Positions 17,658 through 28,335 of a stretch of 44,293 nt of DNA are shown here, piece after piece. Under the pieces are notes generated by a model, which saw only the letters and a list, made by a program, of their open reading frames with translations, was not told the origin of the DNA and did no database searches. The stretch is from Sulfurovum sp. (lineage in GTDB: Bacteria > Campylobacterota > Campylobacteria > Campylobacterales > Sulfurovaceae), in the NCBI GenBank assembly GCA_012329065.1, contig JAAXPZ010000055.1:1-44293 (forward strand), read 5' to 3'. Each line of letters starts with the position of its first letter. Within the stretch, counting starts at the first letter, position 1. The position numbers and the translations under genes are program-made.

Positions 17658-18361
17658 CAATCTTTCATAGACTTAATAAAGGTTTGATAAACCTCTTCAA
17701 GTTCATGATCCTTCTTTTTCATCGTCTCTAAATCTCCAGTCTGTATAGTATGCTCAAGCACTGCTATTCGCTTGACAAGATATTCAAAAAGTTCTTTGTT
17801 AATATCTGGCATGACATTGTGGCTCAATGGTATTTTGTTATCTATTCGTTTAGTCATGTGTGCAGGGACACCTACGGCAGTACACTCTGCATCTACATCA
17901 GTTACCACCACTGAATTGGCTCCTATTTTTGCCTCTCTGCCTATAGTGATATTGCCCAAGACTTTTGCACCAGCACCGATTACAGCACCATTCTCTACAG
18001 TTGGATGTCTTTTGCCACAAGAGAGACTGACTCCACCTAGTGTCACCTGCTGATATATCAAGACATCATCACCTATGATAGTGGTTTCACCTATGACTAC
18101 GCCAGTTGCATGATCCAAAAAAACTCTTCTGCCTACTTGTGCACCAGGGTGTATGTCTACACTTGTTAAAAACCTTGAGACACCAGAGACGAACCGTCCT
18201 AAAAGCCTAAAGTTTTTTTGCCAAAACCAGTGAGAAAAACGATGAAAAAAGATAGCCCATAGACCTGGATAATTTAAAAAAAGCTCAACATTGGAACGCA
18301 GAGCTGGGTCGTTTCGTTTTACAGTTCCGAAATCCTCTTTGATTAGTGAAAAAAGAGTCAT
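17657..18361 (-). CDS. cysE: Serine O-acetyltransferase
   Basis: A 234-residue SAT, which acetylates serine with acetyl-CoA to form O-acetylserine for cysteine synthesis. The N-terminal helical part (LIKEDFGTVKRNDPA, YPGLWAIFFHRFSHWFW) is followed by a hexapeptide-repeat left-handed beta-helix with the catalytic DIHPGAQVG and HATGVVIGETTIIGDD. The C-terminal tail ends with a charged helix instead of the usual ...I that docks into CysK, so complex formation is uncertain. The start overlaps the speA stop by 4 bases. Confidence 0.95.
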   Translation of the reverse strand: MTLFSLIKEDFGTVKRNDPALRSNVELFLNYPGLWAIFFHRFSHWFWQKNFRLLGRFVSGVSRFLTSVDIHPGAQVGRRVFLDHATGVVIGETTIIGDDVLIYQQVTLGGVSLSCGKRHPTVENGAVIGAGAKVLGNITIGREAKIGANSVVVTDVDAECTAVGVPAHMTKRIDNKIPLSHNVMPDINKELFEYLVKRIAVLEHTIQTGDLETMKKKDHELEEVYQTFIKSMKD

Positions 18362-20241
18362 TTGTGACCTTTGATTTTTGGTGTTATAATAGCCTGTATA
18401 GTCTTAAGATAAGAGTTTTCACTCAGATAAAGATACAGCTTGCCTAAGATATCCTGTTTTTGCATATCGTCCATAAGCTTAGAGTCCACAATCATCTTCT
18501 TGAGTCTTCTGTCTATTTCATCTGTATCATAATCCAGATCATCAAGAACATCCATGAGATTTTGGGCATCTATGGTATCTTGTAGTCTATACTTTCCGCT
18601 CTCGTCAAAAGTCACAACTATCTCTGTAGGATGCGTAAAGAGATTATGTTGCATGCCAAGTACCTCCTGGTATGCACCTGTGAGGAAAAAGGCCAAAAAA
18701 TACTCTTCATCTTCTACGCTTATATCATGTAGTCTTAGAGGGAGAGAAGCATCAAAGGCTATTTCGCCGTCACTATCGCAAGTGATATCCCATATGCTTG
18801 CAGGATGCGTTGCTTTTTGTGAAAGTTTAGAGATTGGCATGACTGGAAAATTCTGCCCCAAGCCCCAAACATCAGGCAGAGACTGAAATATGGAGAAATT
18901 CACCAGATACCTCTCTTGTATTCTACTCTCAAGTCTTTTTAGCTCGTTTGTATCCTCATCTTTGAGCAATATGATAGCTCTCTTTATGATGAGATTGACA
19001 AGAATTTCAGTATTGGATCGATCCTCTAGATCTATATATCCTAGATCAAAAAGTGTCAACAGGCTCTCCATGTGATCCAGTGCATCGTGCAGATACTCTT
19101 TGGCATTGGATCGTTTGATGGTTTTATAAAGCTCGTACAACTCTTGCACAAGCGGTGGATTGACCTCCTTTAGTCTCAAGCCATTCTCGTGATACTCTTG
19201 AGAAAATAGCTCAAGTACAGGAGCAATAAGAACTGCGTGAGAAGCCGCAATATATCTGCCAGACTCTGTATATATATCTGGCTCATCAACCCCCTTGCTT
19301 CTAGCAATCTCTTGCATCAAAAAGACCACATCGTTGGCAAACTCTTTTAGTGAATAATTCCTATCTTGTGATGAGCTATGCTGTGAGTATTCTACTGCCA
19401 AGCCACCTCCTATATTGATAGCCTTTAGTCCCTGTGCACCTCTCTGCTTGAGTCCTGCATAAATATTTCCAGCCTCCCTTAGAGCCTTTTTGAGAGGATT
19501 TATCTCACTCATCTGAGATCCGATATGAAAATGTATCATTGTAAATCTATCTGCAAGCCCATGCTTTGAGAGGATATCGTATGCCTCGAGAAGCTCTGTA
19601 GATGTCAAGCCAAATTTAGAGCCATATCCTCCACTCTTCGCCCATGAGCCAATACCTGAGCTGTGAAGTCTAACTCTCATACCAATGTCGGGTGATACAG
19701 GTTTTGAACGCCCTTTGTTGAACTCATGATAAACATCCATGATAGCCTCAAGTTCAGTGAGTCCTTCGATTGTTACAGTGATATTATGCCCACACATTGC
19801 AGCTATAAAGATCAAAGCAATCATCTCTTTGTCCTTGAAGCCATTTACTGTGAGTGGTGCAGTGAGTGGTGTTTTCGCCATAGCTATGATCAGCTCTGCT
19901 TTGCTTCCAGCTTCTAATCCATATTGATATTCTTGTGATACTTTTATCAGATGGTTTATAAAATTTGGATACTGGTTCACCTTGAGAGGAAAAAGTGCAT
20001 GAAATTTTCCTTTGTACTCAAACTCATGCTGAGCCTCTTTAAATACAGCAAAAAGCTTATCTATTTGCTTTTTGATAAGATGTGGAAATCTTAGCAGTAT
20101 TGGGCCCCTATAGCCTTGCGATCTGATATCCTCTGTAATCTCAAGCAGTGCTGGCTTGCAAGCATGGTTAATCCTGATATCATCATTATCTATAATAAAA
20201 TTGTCATCTCCCCAGATATCGATACCAAAATTTTGCTTCAC
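18358..20241 (-). CDS. speA: Biosynthetic arginine decarboxylase
   Basis: A 627-residue PLP enzyme that turns arginine into agmatine, the first step of polyamine synthesis by this route. The alanine-racemase-like barrel holds the PLP lysine in HALFPLKVNQYPNFINHL, then AGSKAELIIAMA and the MIHFHIGSQ motif. The glycine-rich phosphate loop is INIGGGLAVEYSQH and the substrate part is DIYTESGRYIAAS. The C-terminal half has the WDITCDSDG signature. Length is typical of SpeA (about 610-660). The next genes are cysE and comF in the same run. Confidence 0.96.
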   Translation of the reverse strand: MKQNFGIDIWGDDNFIIDNDDIRINHACKPALLEITEDIRSQGYRGPILLRFPHLIKKQIDKLFAVFKEAQHEFEYKGKFHALFPLKVNQYPNFINHLIKVSQEYQYGLEAGSKAELIIAMAKTPLTAPLTVNGFKDKEMIALIFIAAMCGHNITVTIEGLTELEAIMDVYHEFNKGRSKPVSPDIGMRVRLHSSGIGSWAKSGGYGSKFGLTSTELLEAYDILSKHGLADRFTMIHFHIGSQMSEINPLKKALREAGNIYAGLKQRGAQGLKAINIGGGLAVEYSQHSSSQDRNYSLKEFANDVVFLMQEIARSKGVDEPDIYTESGRYIAASHAVLIAPVLELFSQEYHENGLRLKEVNPPLVQELYELYKTIKRSNAKEYLHDALDHMESLLTLFDLGYIDLEDRSNTEILVNLIIKRAIILLKDEDTNELKRLESRIQERYLVNFSIFQSLPDVWGLGQNFPVMPISKLSQKATHPASIWDITCDSDGEIAFDASLPLRLHDISVEDEEYFLAFFLTGAYQEVLGMQHNLFTHPTEIVVTFDESGKYRLQDTIDAQNLMDVLDDLDYDTDEIDRRLKKMIVDSKLMDDMQKQDILGKLYLYLSENSYLKTIQAIITPKIKGHK

Positions 20242-20280
20242 CGCTCTTCCTCACATATTTAATTAACTCCCGGAGAAGTA

Positions 20281-21279
20281 TTATCTATACTCAGAAACAA
20301 ACTTACACATATCCATCAACCTCTCTGTATAACCCCATTCATTGTCATACCATGCTAGTACTTTGGCAGTATTGCCATCAACAACGCTAATCATATCTGG
20401 CACAAAAGTACAACTATAAGAGGATCCCATAAAATCGCTTGAGACTCTTTTATCATAGTCTATTTCTAAAATGCCTTTAAAGGTTGTCTTTGATTCTCTC
20501 TCAAACACAGACACTATCTCTTCTGTACTTGTCTCTCTCTTGAGGTTAACTGTTAGGTCTACTACGGAAACATTTGTCACTGGCACACGCATGGCATATC
20601 CATTGAGCTTACCTTTTAGGTGTGGCATTACCAAACCTATCGCCTTGGCTGCTCCTGTAGTGGTAGGAATCATGTTCACTGCTGCAGCACGAGCACGACG
20701 CATATCTTTTTTGTGTTTCACATCAAGCAAATTCTGGTCATTGGTATAAGCATGAATAGTGGTCATGAGCCCATTTGCTATACCAAATTCATCATCAAGT
20801 ACCTTTACAATTGGCGCCAGCCCATTAGTAGTACAACTAGCATTAGAAATGATAGCTTGACCCTTGTAGCATCGTGTATTTATGCCCAGTACAAATGTAG
20901 GAGTATCATCCTTGGCTGGTGCTGACATCACTAGATGTTTGACACCATTTTTGATAAAAGGTTGTGCTTTTTCAGTAGTCAAAAATACTCCTGTGCACTC
21001 CATAACTACTTCAGTGCCAACAGAACCAAAGTCAAGCTTCTGCGGATCTCTTTCGCTGAATAGCCGTACCTTTTGCCCTCCTACTTCTATATGCTTAGCA
21101 TCAAGCATTTTTGCCTCTATGCCTCTATGTACCGTATCGTACTTGAGTAGATATACCAGCATGTCTGCTGTGGCTGTAGAGTTGATAGCTACCAACTCCA
21201 TGTCATCTCTTGCTATTGCTATCTTAATCGCGATTAGTCCGATTCTGCCTGTGCCGTTGACTGCAACTTTTACTCCCAT
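20281..21279 (-). CDS. gap: Glyceraldehyde-3-phosphate dehydrogenase, type I
   Basis: A 332-residue GAPDH acting in glycolysis or gluconeogenesis. It has the Rossmann start VKVAVNGTGRIGLIAIKIAI, the catalytic cysteine in ISNASCTTNGLAPIVK (about residue 149), the catalytic histidine region MTTIHAYTNDQNLLD and the end WYDNEWGYTERL. It reads NGTGRIG where most have NGFGRIG. It lies between a small unknown gene and speA, all on one strand. Confidence 0.96.
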   Translation of the reverse strand: MGVKVAVNGTGRIGLIAIKIAIARDDMELVAINSTATADMLVYLLKYDTVHRGIEAKMLDAKHIEVGGQKVRLFSERDPQKLDFGSVGTEVVMECTGVFLTTEKAQPFIKNGVKHLVMSAPAKDDTPTFVLGINTRCYKGQAIISNASCTTNGLAPIVKVLDDEFGIANGLMTTIHAYTNDQNLLDVKHKKDMRRARAAAVNMIPTTTGAAKAIGLVMPHLKGKLNGYAMRVPVTNVSVVDLTVNLKRETSTEEIVSVFERESKTTFKGILEIDYDKRVSSDFMGSSYSCTFVPDMISVVDGNTAKVLAWYDNEWGYTERLMDMCKFVSEYR

Positions 21280-21325
21280 GTCCCTCTCCTATATAGAAAT
21301 TGGCTACATTTTAGCAAAATTTCAA

Positions 21326-21529
21326 TTAACTATCCTCTCTTGAGAGCTTATCTACCATCCGAATGCTATCAATTGCGTTATTTAGTATCTTTTTAGTAGA
21401 CGCAAGTGGCTTCATCCTAATGTTTGTCTCTTGCTTGTCAAGACTCTCATCTGCCACTATCTCTATCACCTCTTTTTCAAGTTCTGCGATAATTTCATTG
21501 AGTTTAGATTCTATTAATTTTATATCCAT
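21326..21529 (-). CDS. Small conserved helical protein of unknown function
   Basis: A 67-residue acidic, mostly helical protein (MDIKLIESKLNEIIAELEKE and KKILNNAIDSIRMVDKLSRE), with no motif I recognise and no membrane segment. It follows mog by 8 bases and precedes gap on the same strand, and its codon use looks like its neighbours'. A GATGGATATAAA context gives a modest start. The alternating pattern of leucine and isoleucine suggests a short coiled coil. Confidence 0.65.
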   Translation of the reverse strand: MDIKLIESKLNEIIAELEKEVIEIVADESLDKQETNIRMKPLASTKKILNNAIDSIRMVDKLSREDS

Positions 21530-21537
21530 CGTGCAAC

Positions 21538-22071
21538 TTACTTCTCTTTTGGTCTAAAAGTTTTAATCACCTCTTCGTTTGTTTCCATATAGCCACCACC
21601 TATGAGATCTATACAATATGGAACAGCTGGAAATACAGCATCGAGGCACTCTCGGATTGATTTTGGTTTGCCTGGTAGATTAATAACTAGAGAATCATTG
21701 CATATACCAGCTGTTTGACGAGAAAGGATGGCTGTGGGGACATATTGCAAGCTGACAGACCTCATCAACTCACCAAAACCAGGCAGTAATTTCTGGCAGA
21801 CTCGTTCCGTAGCTTCTGTTGTGACATCCCGTTTCGCTGGTCCTGTGCCGCCAGTGGTGACAACAAGGTCACATTTTTTATCCCTGCACAACTCTACTAT
21901 CGTCGACTCTATTATACTTTGCTCATCTGGAATACATCTATACTCATACTCGCATTCATTAAGCAAATACTCTTTCATAGTATCCATTATAGCCACGCCA
22001 GAGATATCCTCATATATACCCTGAGATGCTCTATCGCTTGTGGTGATGACACCTATTTTTATTTTATCCAT
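21538..22071 (-). CDS. mog: Molybdopterin adenylyltransferase (MogA/MoaB family)
   Basis: A 177-residue protein that activates molybdopterin with AMP before molybdate insertion. It has the family motifs IGVITTSDRASQGIYEDISG, VVTTGGTGPAKRDVTTEAT (nucleotide and pterin site) and NLPGKPKSIRECLDAVFPAV. Length fits MogA/MoaB. It lies in the same strand run as modA-modB further downstream, in keeping with a molybdenum-dependent lifestyle. Confidence 0.93.
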   Translation of the reverse strand: MDKIKIGVITTSDRASQGIYEDISGVAIMDTMKEYLLNECEYEYRCIPDEQSIIESTIVELCRDKKCDLVVTTGGTGPAKRDVTTEATERVCQKLLPGFGELMRSVSLQYVPTAILSRQTAGICNDSLVINLPGKPKSIRECLDAVFPAVPYCIDLIGGGYMETNEEVIKTFRPKEK

Positions 22072-22144
22072 GATAACTCCATAGTGTTATTGTTTTAAAA
22101 ATAATACCACAACTACCATTATATTGCCACCTCGACAAAGGAGT

Positions 22145-24354
<2,210 letters not shown>

Positions 24355-24387
24355 CAATCCTCTTTTTGCAACCCAACCCATAGTACA

Positions 24388-25842
24388 CTACAGACCTAGT
24401 CCAAAATCCTTAATGATATTAAAAGCTGCTGTGCGACCATCTCTTGCTGCTGTTACGGCTAGATCTGCACCTGTTACCCCATCTCCACCTGCAAAAATTC
24501 TTCTATTTGAGGTTCTTTTATCTTTGTCTACAATAATCTCTCCCCATCTACCAGCATTAATCTGAGCTGTGCTATACCAAGCAAACTCATGGTTGTCAAA
24601 TCCTAGTGCCAAGATAATCACATCACATTCTAGCTCAAACTCACTGTCCTCGACCACACTTAACTTTCTTCTACCATCCTCCCCAGGCTCTCCAAGTGCA
24701 GTTTTTTCACATATGAGCCCTTCGACATGATTTCCTTTATCTACAATAACCTCTTTGGGGGCTGTATAGAATTCAAATATGACGCCCTCCTCCTGAGCGT
24801 TAATACGCTCTTTTGCAGAACCTGGCATATTGTCTGCATCTCTTCTATAGGCACAACGAACCGATTTTGCCTTCATCCGCACAGAAGTCCTAACTGCGTC
24901 CATCGCAGAATCACCACCACCTATGACTATCACATTTTTGTCTTTAAGAATATTTTCATAGAAATCTTCAAAAACACCCTTTTGAGCATGAGTGAGAATG
25001 TCCATTACTTGATAAACACCATGAGACTCCTCATTTTTCATCCTAGCTCCTCTTCCATCAGGAGCCCCTACTCCCACAAAAATAGCATCGTACTCATCAA
25101 TCATTTCTTTCATCTGCTCTGGCTTATCGATATAACTATCTAGATGAAGATGCATTCCTGCCTCCTGCATCCACTCAAATCGTCTCAGAATGACCTCTTT
25201 TTTTATTTTAAAATTAGGGATTCCATAAGTAAGAAGTCCACCAGGTCTATCTGACTTCTCAAACATATCTACCTCTACACCAGCTCTTAGTAAAAAAGTA
25301 GCGCAACTCATACCTGCAGGACCGCTCCCTATAACAGCCACTTTTTTACCACTTTTTGGTACATTTTGTCCATAGTCTGGCACTAGACCCATTTGAAATG
25401 CCTGTTCATTTAGATAAGTCTCTATTGCTCCAATGGTTACAGAACCACTCTCTGTTTTGGATATTGTACAACCACCTTGACAAAGATTGTCATGAGGGCA
25501 TATCATTCCCAAAATCTCTGGAAAAGGAGATGTTTCGTTGCTTAACTCAAATGCTTTTTTGATGTCGCCATTTTTAGTAGCCTCTATCCAGAGGGGAATT
25601 TTGTTCTCAAGCGGACATCCTGTACGACAAAAGCTAAACTCGCTACTCATGCCTTTAAGTAAGTCGATAGGACACTTAATACATCTACTTGACTGCCTAT
25701 CAGCCTCCTCTCTGTTAAAAAGAAAGTAAGTTGGGCTAAAATCAACCTTTCTTAATGCAGCTTCTCTTTTTCTTGGAGTTTCTTTTTTGACCTTGAGATA
25801 CTGTTTCTTTTTACTTACCACTTTACTTGCCACTTCACTCAT
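24388..25842 (-). CDS. GltD-like NAD(P)H-dependent Fe-S flavoprotein
   Basis: A 484-residue member of the glutamate synthase beta-subunit family. Two N-terminal cysteine groups for [4Fe-4S] clusters are present (CIKCPIDLLKG with FCRTGCPLENKIP, and CPHDNLCQGGC). The FAD site is VAVIGSGPAGMSCATFLLRA, and the NAD(P)H site is VIVIGGGDSAMDAVRTSVR. The C-terminal FAD motif is ITGADLAVTAARDGRTAAF, written here from GVTGADL. Such subunits pass electrons between NAD(P)H and partner proteins. No gltB is nearby. Instead the gene overlaps hypA by 4 bases at the end of a hydrogenase operon, suggesting it serves as the pyridine-nucleotide arm of that enzyme. This partnership is inference. Confidence 0.88.
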   Translation of the reverse strand: MSEVASKVVSKKKQYLKVKKETPRKREAALRKVDFSPTYFLFNREEADRQSSRCIKCPIDLLKGMSSEFSFCRTGCPLENKIPLWIEATKNGDIKKAFELSNETSPFPEILGMICPHDNLCQGGCTISKTESGSVTIGAIETYLNEQAFQMGLVPDYGQNVPKSGKKVAVIGSGPAGMSCATFLLRAGVEVDMFEKSDRPGGLLTYGIPNFKIKKEVILRRFEWMQEAGMHLHLDSYIDKPEQMKEMIDEYDAIFVGVGAPDGRGARMKNEESHGVYQVMDILTHAQKGVFEDFYENILKDKNVIVIGGGDSAMDAVRTSVRMKAKSVRCAYRRDADNMPGSAKERINAQEEGVIFEFYTAPKEVIVDKGNHVEGLICEKTALGEPGEDGRRKLSVVEDSEFELECDVIILALGFDNHEFAWYSTAQINAGRWGEIIVDKDKRTSNRRIFAGGDGVTGADLAVTAARDGRTAAFNIIKDFGLGL

Positions 25843-26180
25843 TGATTATCCTTTAACTCTATATACTCTATATGCATCTCTTGACCTGTCATGACCTCTG
25901 TATTACCACCCTCACAATGGGGGCAGAAGAAATTATAACTATCTACCATTGCCTCTTTGGCACAATCAGTACATCGAATTGTAATATCTATAAGATTTAT
26001 TGTCATGCTGGCATCAGAACAGACAGTATCTTCTTTGAATATATCAAAGCTGTCTTTGAGAAAGTGTGGCTCTATGCCACTCATCTTCCCTATCTTTGTC
26101 ACCACCTTCTCTACAGGCTTACCCTTTGCATGTTTTTCACAAAGATCAAGCATAGACATTACGATAGAATACTCATGCAT
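25839..26180 (-). CDS. hypA: Hydrogenase nickel-insertion protein HypA
   Basis: A 113-residue HypA, which delivers nickel to the hydrogenase large subunit with HypB. The nickel-binding start is MHEYSIVMSML (a Tyr after MHE, within family variation), and the zinc site is two CxxC pairs (CTDC and CPHC, about residues 70-90). It lies between the ferredoxin gene and the GltD-like gene, overlapping the latter by 4 bases. The other hyp genes are not in the window. Confidence 0.94.
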   Translation of the reverse strand: MHEYSIVMSMLDLCEKHAKGKPVEKVVTKIGKMSGIEPHFLKDSFDIFKEDTVCSDASMTINLIDITIRCTDCAKEAMVDSYNFFCPHCEGGNTEVMTGQEMHIEYIELKDNQ

Positions 26181-26186
26181 CGATAT

Positions 26187-26726
26187 TTATCCTTTCTGGC
26201 TCATCATTAGATTGAATTCTACATGGTCGATCATGCTTATTGCGTCAGTTGGACAAATACTTATACAGGCTTGTTTACCGTTCTCTCCGCCACAAAGGTC
26301 GCAGGTAAGTGACACCATTTGACTAACAGGTGCATCTGGCTTGGTATTGGTAGCCATTGTTACAGCTCCATATGGGCATACCATATCACAGCTTGTGCAT
26401 CCGATACAGTCACTCTCATAGTATTTCACATAGTCTTCTTCAAAACGAATAATATCCACTGGGCAGGCTTCCAAACATGGAGCATCAGGACATTGCATGC
26501 ACTGTAGTGGTGCTGTCTTACCATCTATGGTCACAACTTTATTTCTCGAAGGCTCTATCTCTTCTCCTCTGCCAATCATTGCATAAACAGTATCTATGTC
26601 TGCGTCCATATGGCTGGCAGAACATGCAAGTTCACAATTAATACAACCTATGCATTTATCAGGATCGGCGTATATGAATCTATTGTTTCTAGTGACACTT
26701 TCAGTGCTGTTTCTGATTTCACTCAT
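26187..26726 (-). CDS. Four-cluster ferredoxin subunit (HycB/HydN type)
   Basis: A 179-residue protein with four [4Fe-4S] motifs in order: CIGCINCELACSASH, CMQCPDAPCLEACP, CIGCTSCDMVCPYG and CDLCGG..CISICPTDA. This is the electron-transfer subunit type of formate hydrogenlyase, DMSO reductase and related complexes. Its place between the large subunit gene and hypA suggests it carries electrons to or from the hydrogenase small subunit. It has no signal peptide, so the complex is cytoplasmic. Confidence 0.92.
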   Translation of the reverse strand: MSEIRNSTESVTRNNRFIYADPDKCIGCINCELACSASHMDADIDTVYAMIGRGEEIEPSRNKVVTIDGKTAPLQCMQCPDAPCLEACPVDIIRFEEDYVKYYESDCIGCTSCDMVCPYGAVTMATNTKPDAPVSQMVSLTCDLCGGENGKQACISICPTDAISMIDHVEFNLMMSQKG

Positions 26727-26734
26727 ATTCTTTC

Positions 26735-27832
26735 CTACCTATCTGTGCATGAAATGCATGGGTCTATACTGTTAAGAATCATCGTTACATTATCCACTTT
26801 ATCACCAAGAATCATCACTTTTAGTGCTTCCCAGTTTGTAAATGTAGGTACTTTCCATCGCATTCTTACTGGTTTTTGGCTTCCATCAGTTTTGAGGTAA
26901 TAGATAAGCTCCCCCCTAGGTGCTTCTGTTCTCACCACAGCCTCTCCAGCAGGGATGTGTGGTCTCTTGTCCACATAGGTATCACCCTCAGGCATATCTG
27001 CGACGACATCTCGTATAATTCTCACAGCCTCCAATATATCCCCAAATCTAGCCATCGCTCTAGCATGCACATCACCTTCTTTTCTGAGGCTAAGAGTGAC
27101 ATTTGGTTGAAGCTCTGGTCTATAAGCATATAGCCCGTATGGAGCCATGACCCTGACATCATTATTGATTCCACTTCCTCTAGCTACTGGGCCTGTTACA
27201 CCGATCTCAAGTGCATCTTCTAGTGGCAACACTCCAACACCTACAGTTTTAGTTTTCAGCTCTTCATCATTCTCGTAACGCTCTTTAAGATCTCTTATTT
27301 TTGGCTCTACAGTATCAAGTGTGTCTAGTATGATTTTTACCTTTCTATCATCAAGGTCATATTTGGTTCCTGTAAGAAGGTTGGAACTCATATCCATTCT
27401 ATTGCCCCATATTACCTCTTTGAGATCCTGCATATGTTCACGGGTATTCATAGTGTCTTTCATAAGCTCATGCGTATGTGCAATATGTGTAAGCATAGAG
27501 AGGTTAAACATATCTGATGCTACTCTTTTGACTTCATCAGCAACTACTCTTAATGCTTCTGCTCTCAGAGGTATCGTGATGCCCGATATCTTCTCTACTG
27601 CCATGGCATAAGTCATCGGGTGATTGTTAGAGCAGAGCGAACAGACCCTCTCTGTCAATATAAGATTTTGCATAAAGTTCTTTTTGGTTACTAGAGACTC
27701 CATACCCCTATGGATAAACCCATTAATGATCTCAACCTTCTCAACCATTCTATGCTCGTCTACTTCTAACTTGAAATAAACAGACTCTTCAAGTTCAGTG
27801 TGAAATGGTCCTATCTCTATCTTTTCACTCAT
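26735..27832 (-). CDS. Group 4-type [NiFe] hydrogenase large subunit, no C-terminal extension
   Basis: A 365-residue catalytic subunit related to CooH, EchE, the C-terminal part of HycE, and NuoD. Both nickel-binding cysteine pairs are present: RVCSLCSNNHPMTYA near residue 65, and DPCISCTDR at the very end. The TAG stop follows the final arginine directly. Most large subunits carry a further peptide that a protease removes after nickel insertion; here none is needed. All four ligands are cysteine, with no selenocysteine. The length equals Coo-type subunits. The start overlaps the upstream subunit gene by 4 bases. Confidence 0.93.
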   Translation of the reverse strand: MSEKIEIGPFHTELEESVYFKLEVDEHRMVEKVEIINGFIHRGMESLVTKKNFMQNLILTERVCSLCSNNHPMTYAMAVEKISGITIPLRAEALRVVADEVKRVASDMFNLSMLTHIAHTHELMKDTMNTREHMQDLKEVIWGNRMDMSSNLLTGTKYDLDDRKVKIILDTLDTVEPKIRDLKERYENDEELKTKTVGVGVLPLEDALEIGVTGPVARGSGINNDVRVMAPYGLYAYRPELQPNVTLSLRKEGDVHARAMARFGDILEAVRIIRDVVADMPEGDTYVDKRPHIPAGEAVVRTEAPRGELIYYLKTDGSQKPVRMRWKVPTFTNWEALKVMILGDKVDNVTMILNSIDPCISCTDR

Positions 27833-28335
27833 ACCTTAACCCCTTTGTTGACTTGACTCCACAATACATCTGTATCACTCACGCCCATCTGTATTTTCGA
27901 TAGAGATATATACTCATTAAGTACACCTTTGGCTATCGAATAATCCAAAAAAAGTCTATCTTTTGTTGGATGTCCGACAGGCTCAACATCATACATTTCA
28001 CGCAGCTCTCTCTCTGCCCAGTCAGCACTCCTGAGTATAGGTGTTATGGATATCACTGTTTTATCATTTGTATTGATCTGTGCATTCATAATCATGCCAT
28101 TTATGTCAAAATGATAAATGACCGTATGTGTACCATCCATCTCATTCAAGTAGCCTGTCGCAACAACACAACGACCTTTGAATGACTTGACAGCTTTTGC
28201 GACCACTTCCATATCTCTCTTGTCATGTAGCACTATCCAGCTGTTACTGTTTCCATAATGATCCACATCCTCTTTTAGCTCATAATCACCAAACAGTTTA
28301 TTTTTAATAGCATCATTAAACTCTTCTATGCTCAT
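27829..28335 (-). CDS. Hydrogenase subunit of the NuoC / 30-kDa type (CooU-like)
   Basis: A 168-residue protein equivalent to the N-terminal part of HycE and to NuoC: AVKSFKGRCVVATGYL, then VIYHFDINGMIMNAQI and the family ending SADWAERELREMYDVEPVGHPTKDRL split over about residues 120-150. It bridges the small and large subunits. The start at 28335 (MSIEEFNDAIKNKL) overlaps the stop of the small subunit gene as ATGA. A longer frame upstream is only the overlap. Confidence 0.92.
   Translation of the reverse strand: MSIEEFNDAIKNKLFGDYELKEDVDHYGNSNSWIVLHDKRDMEVVAKAVKSFKGRCVVATGYLNEMDGTHTVIYHFDINGMIMNAQINTNDKTVISITPILRSADWAERELREMYDVEPVGHPTKDRLFLDYSIAKGVLNEYISLSKIQMGVSDTDVLWSQVNKGVKV

Noticed and set aside
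26735-27832. Selenocysteine in the hydrogenase large subunit
   Set aside because: All four nickel ligands are encoded as cysteine and the frame has no internal TGA.
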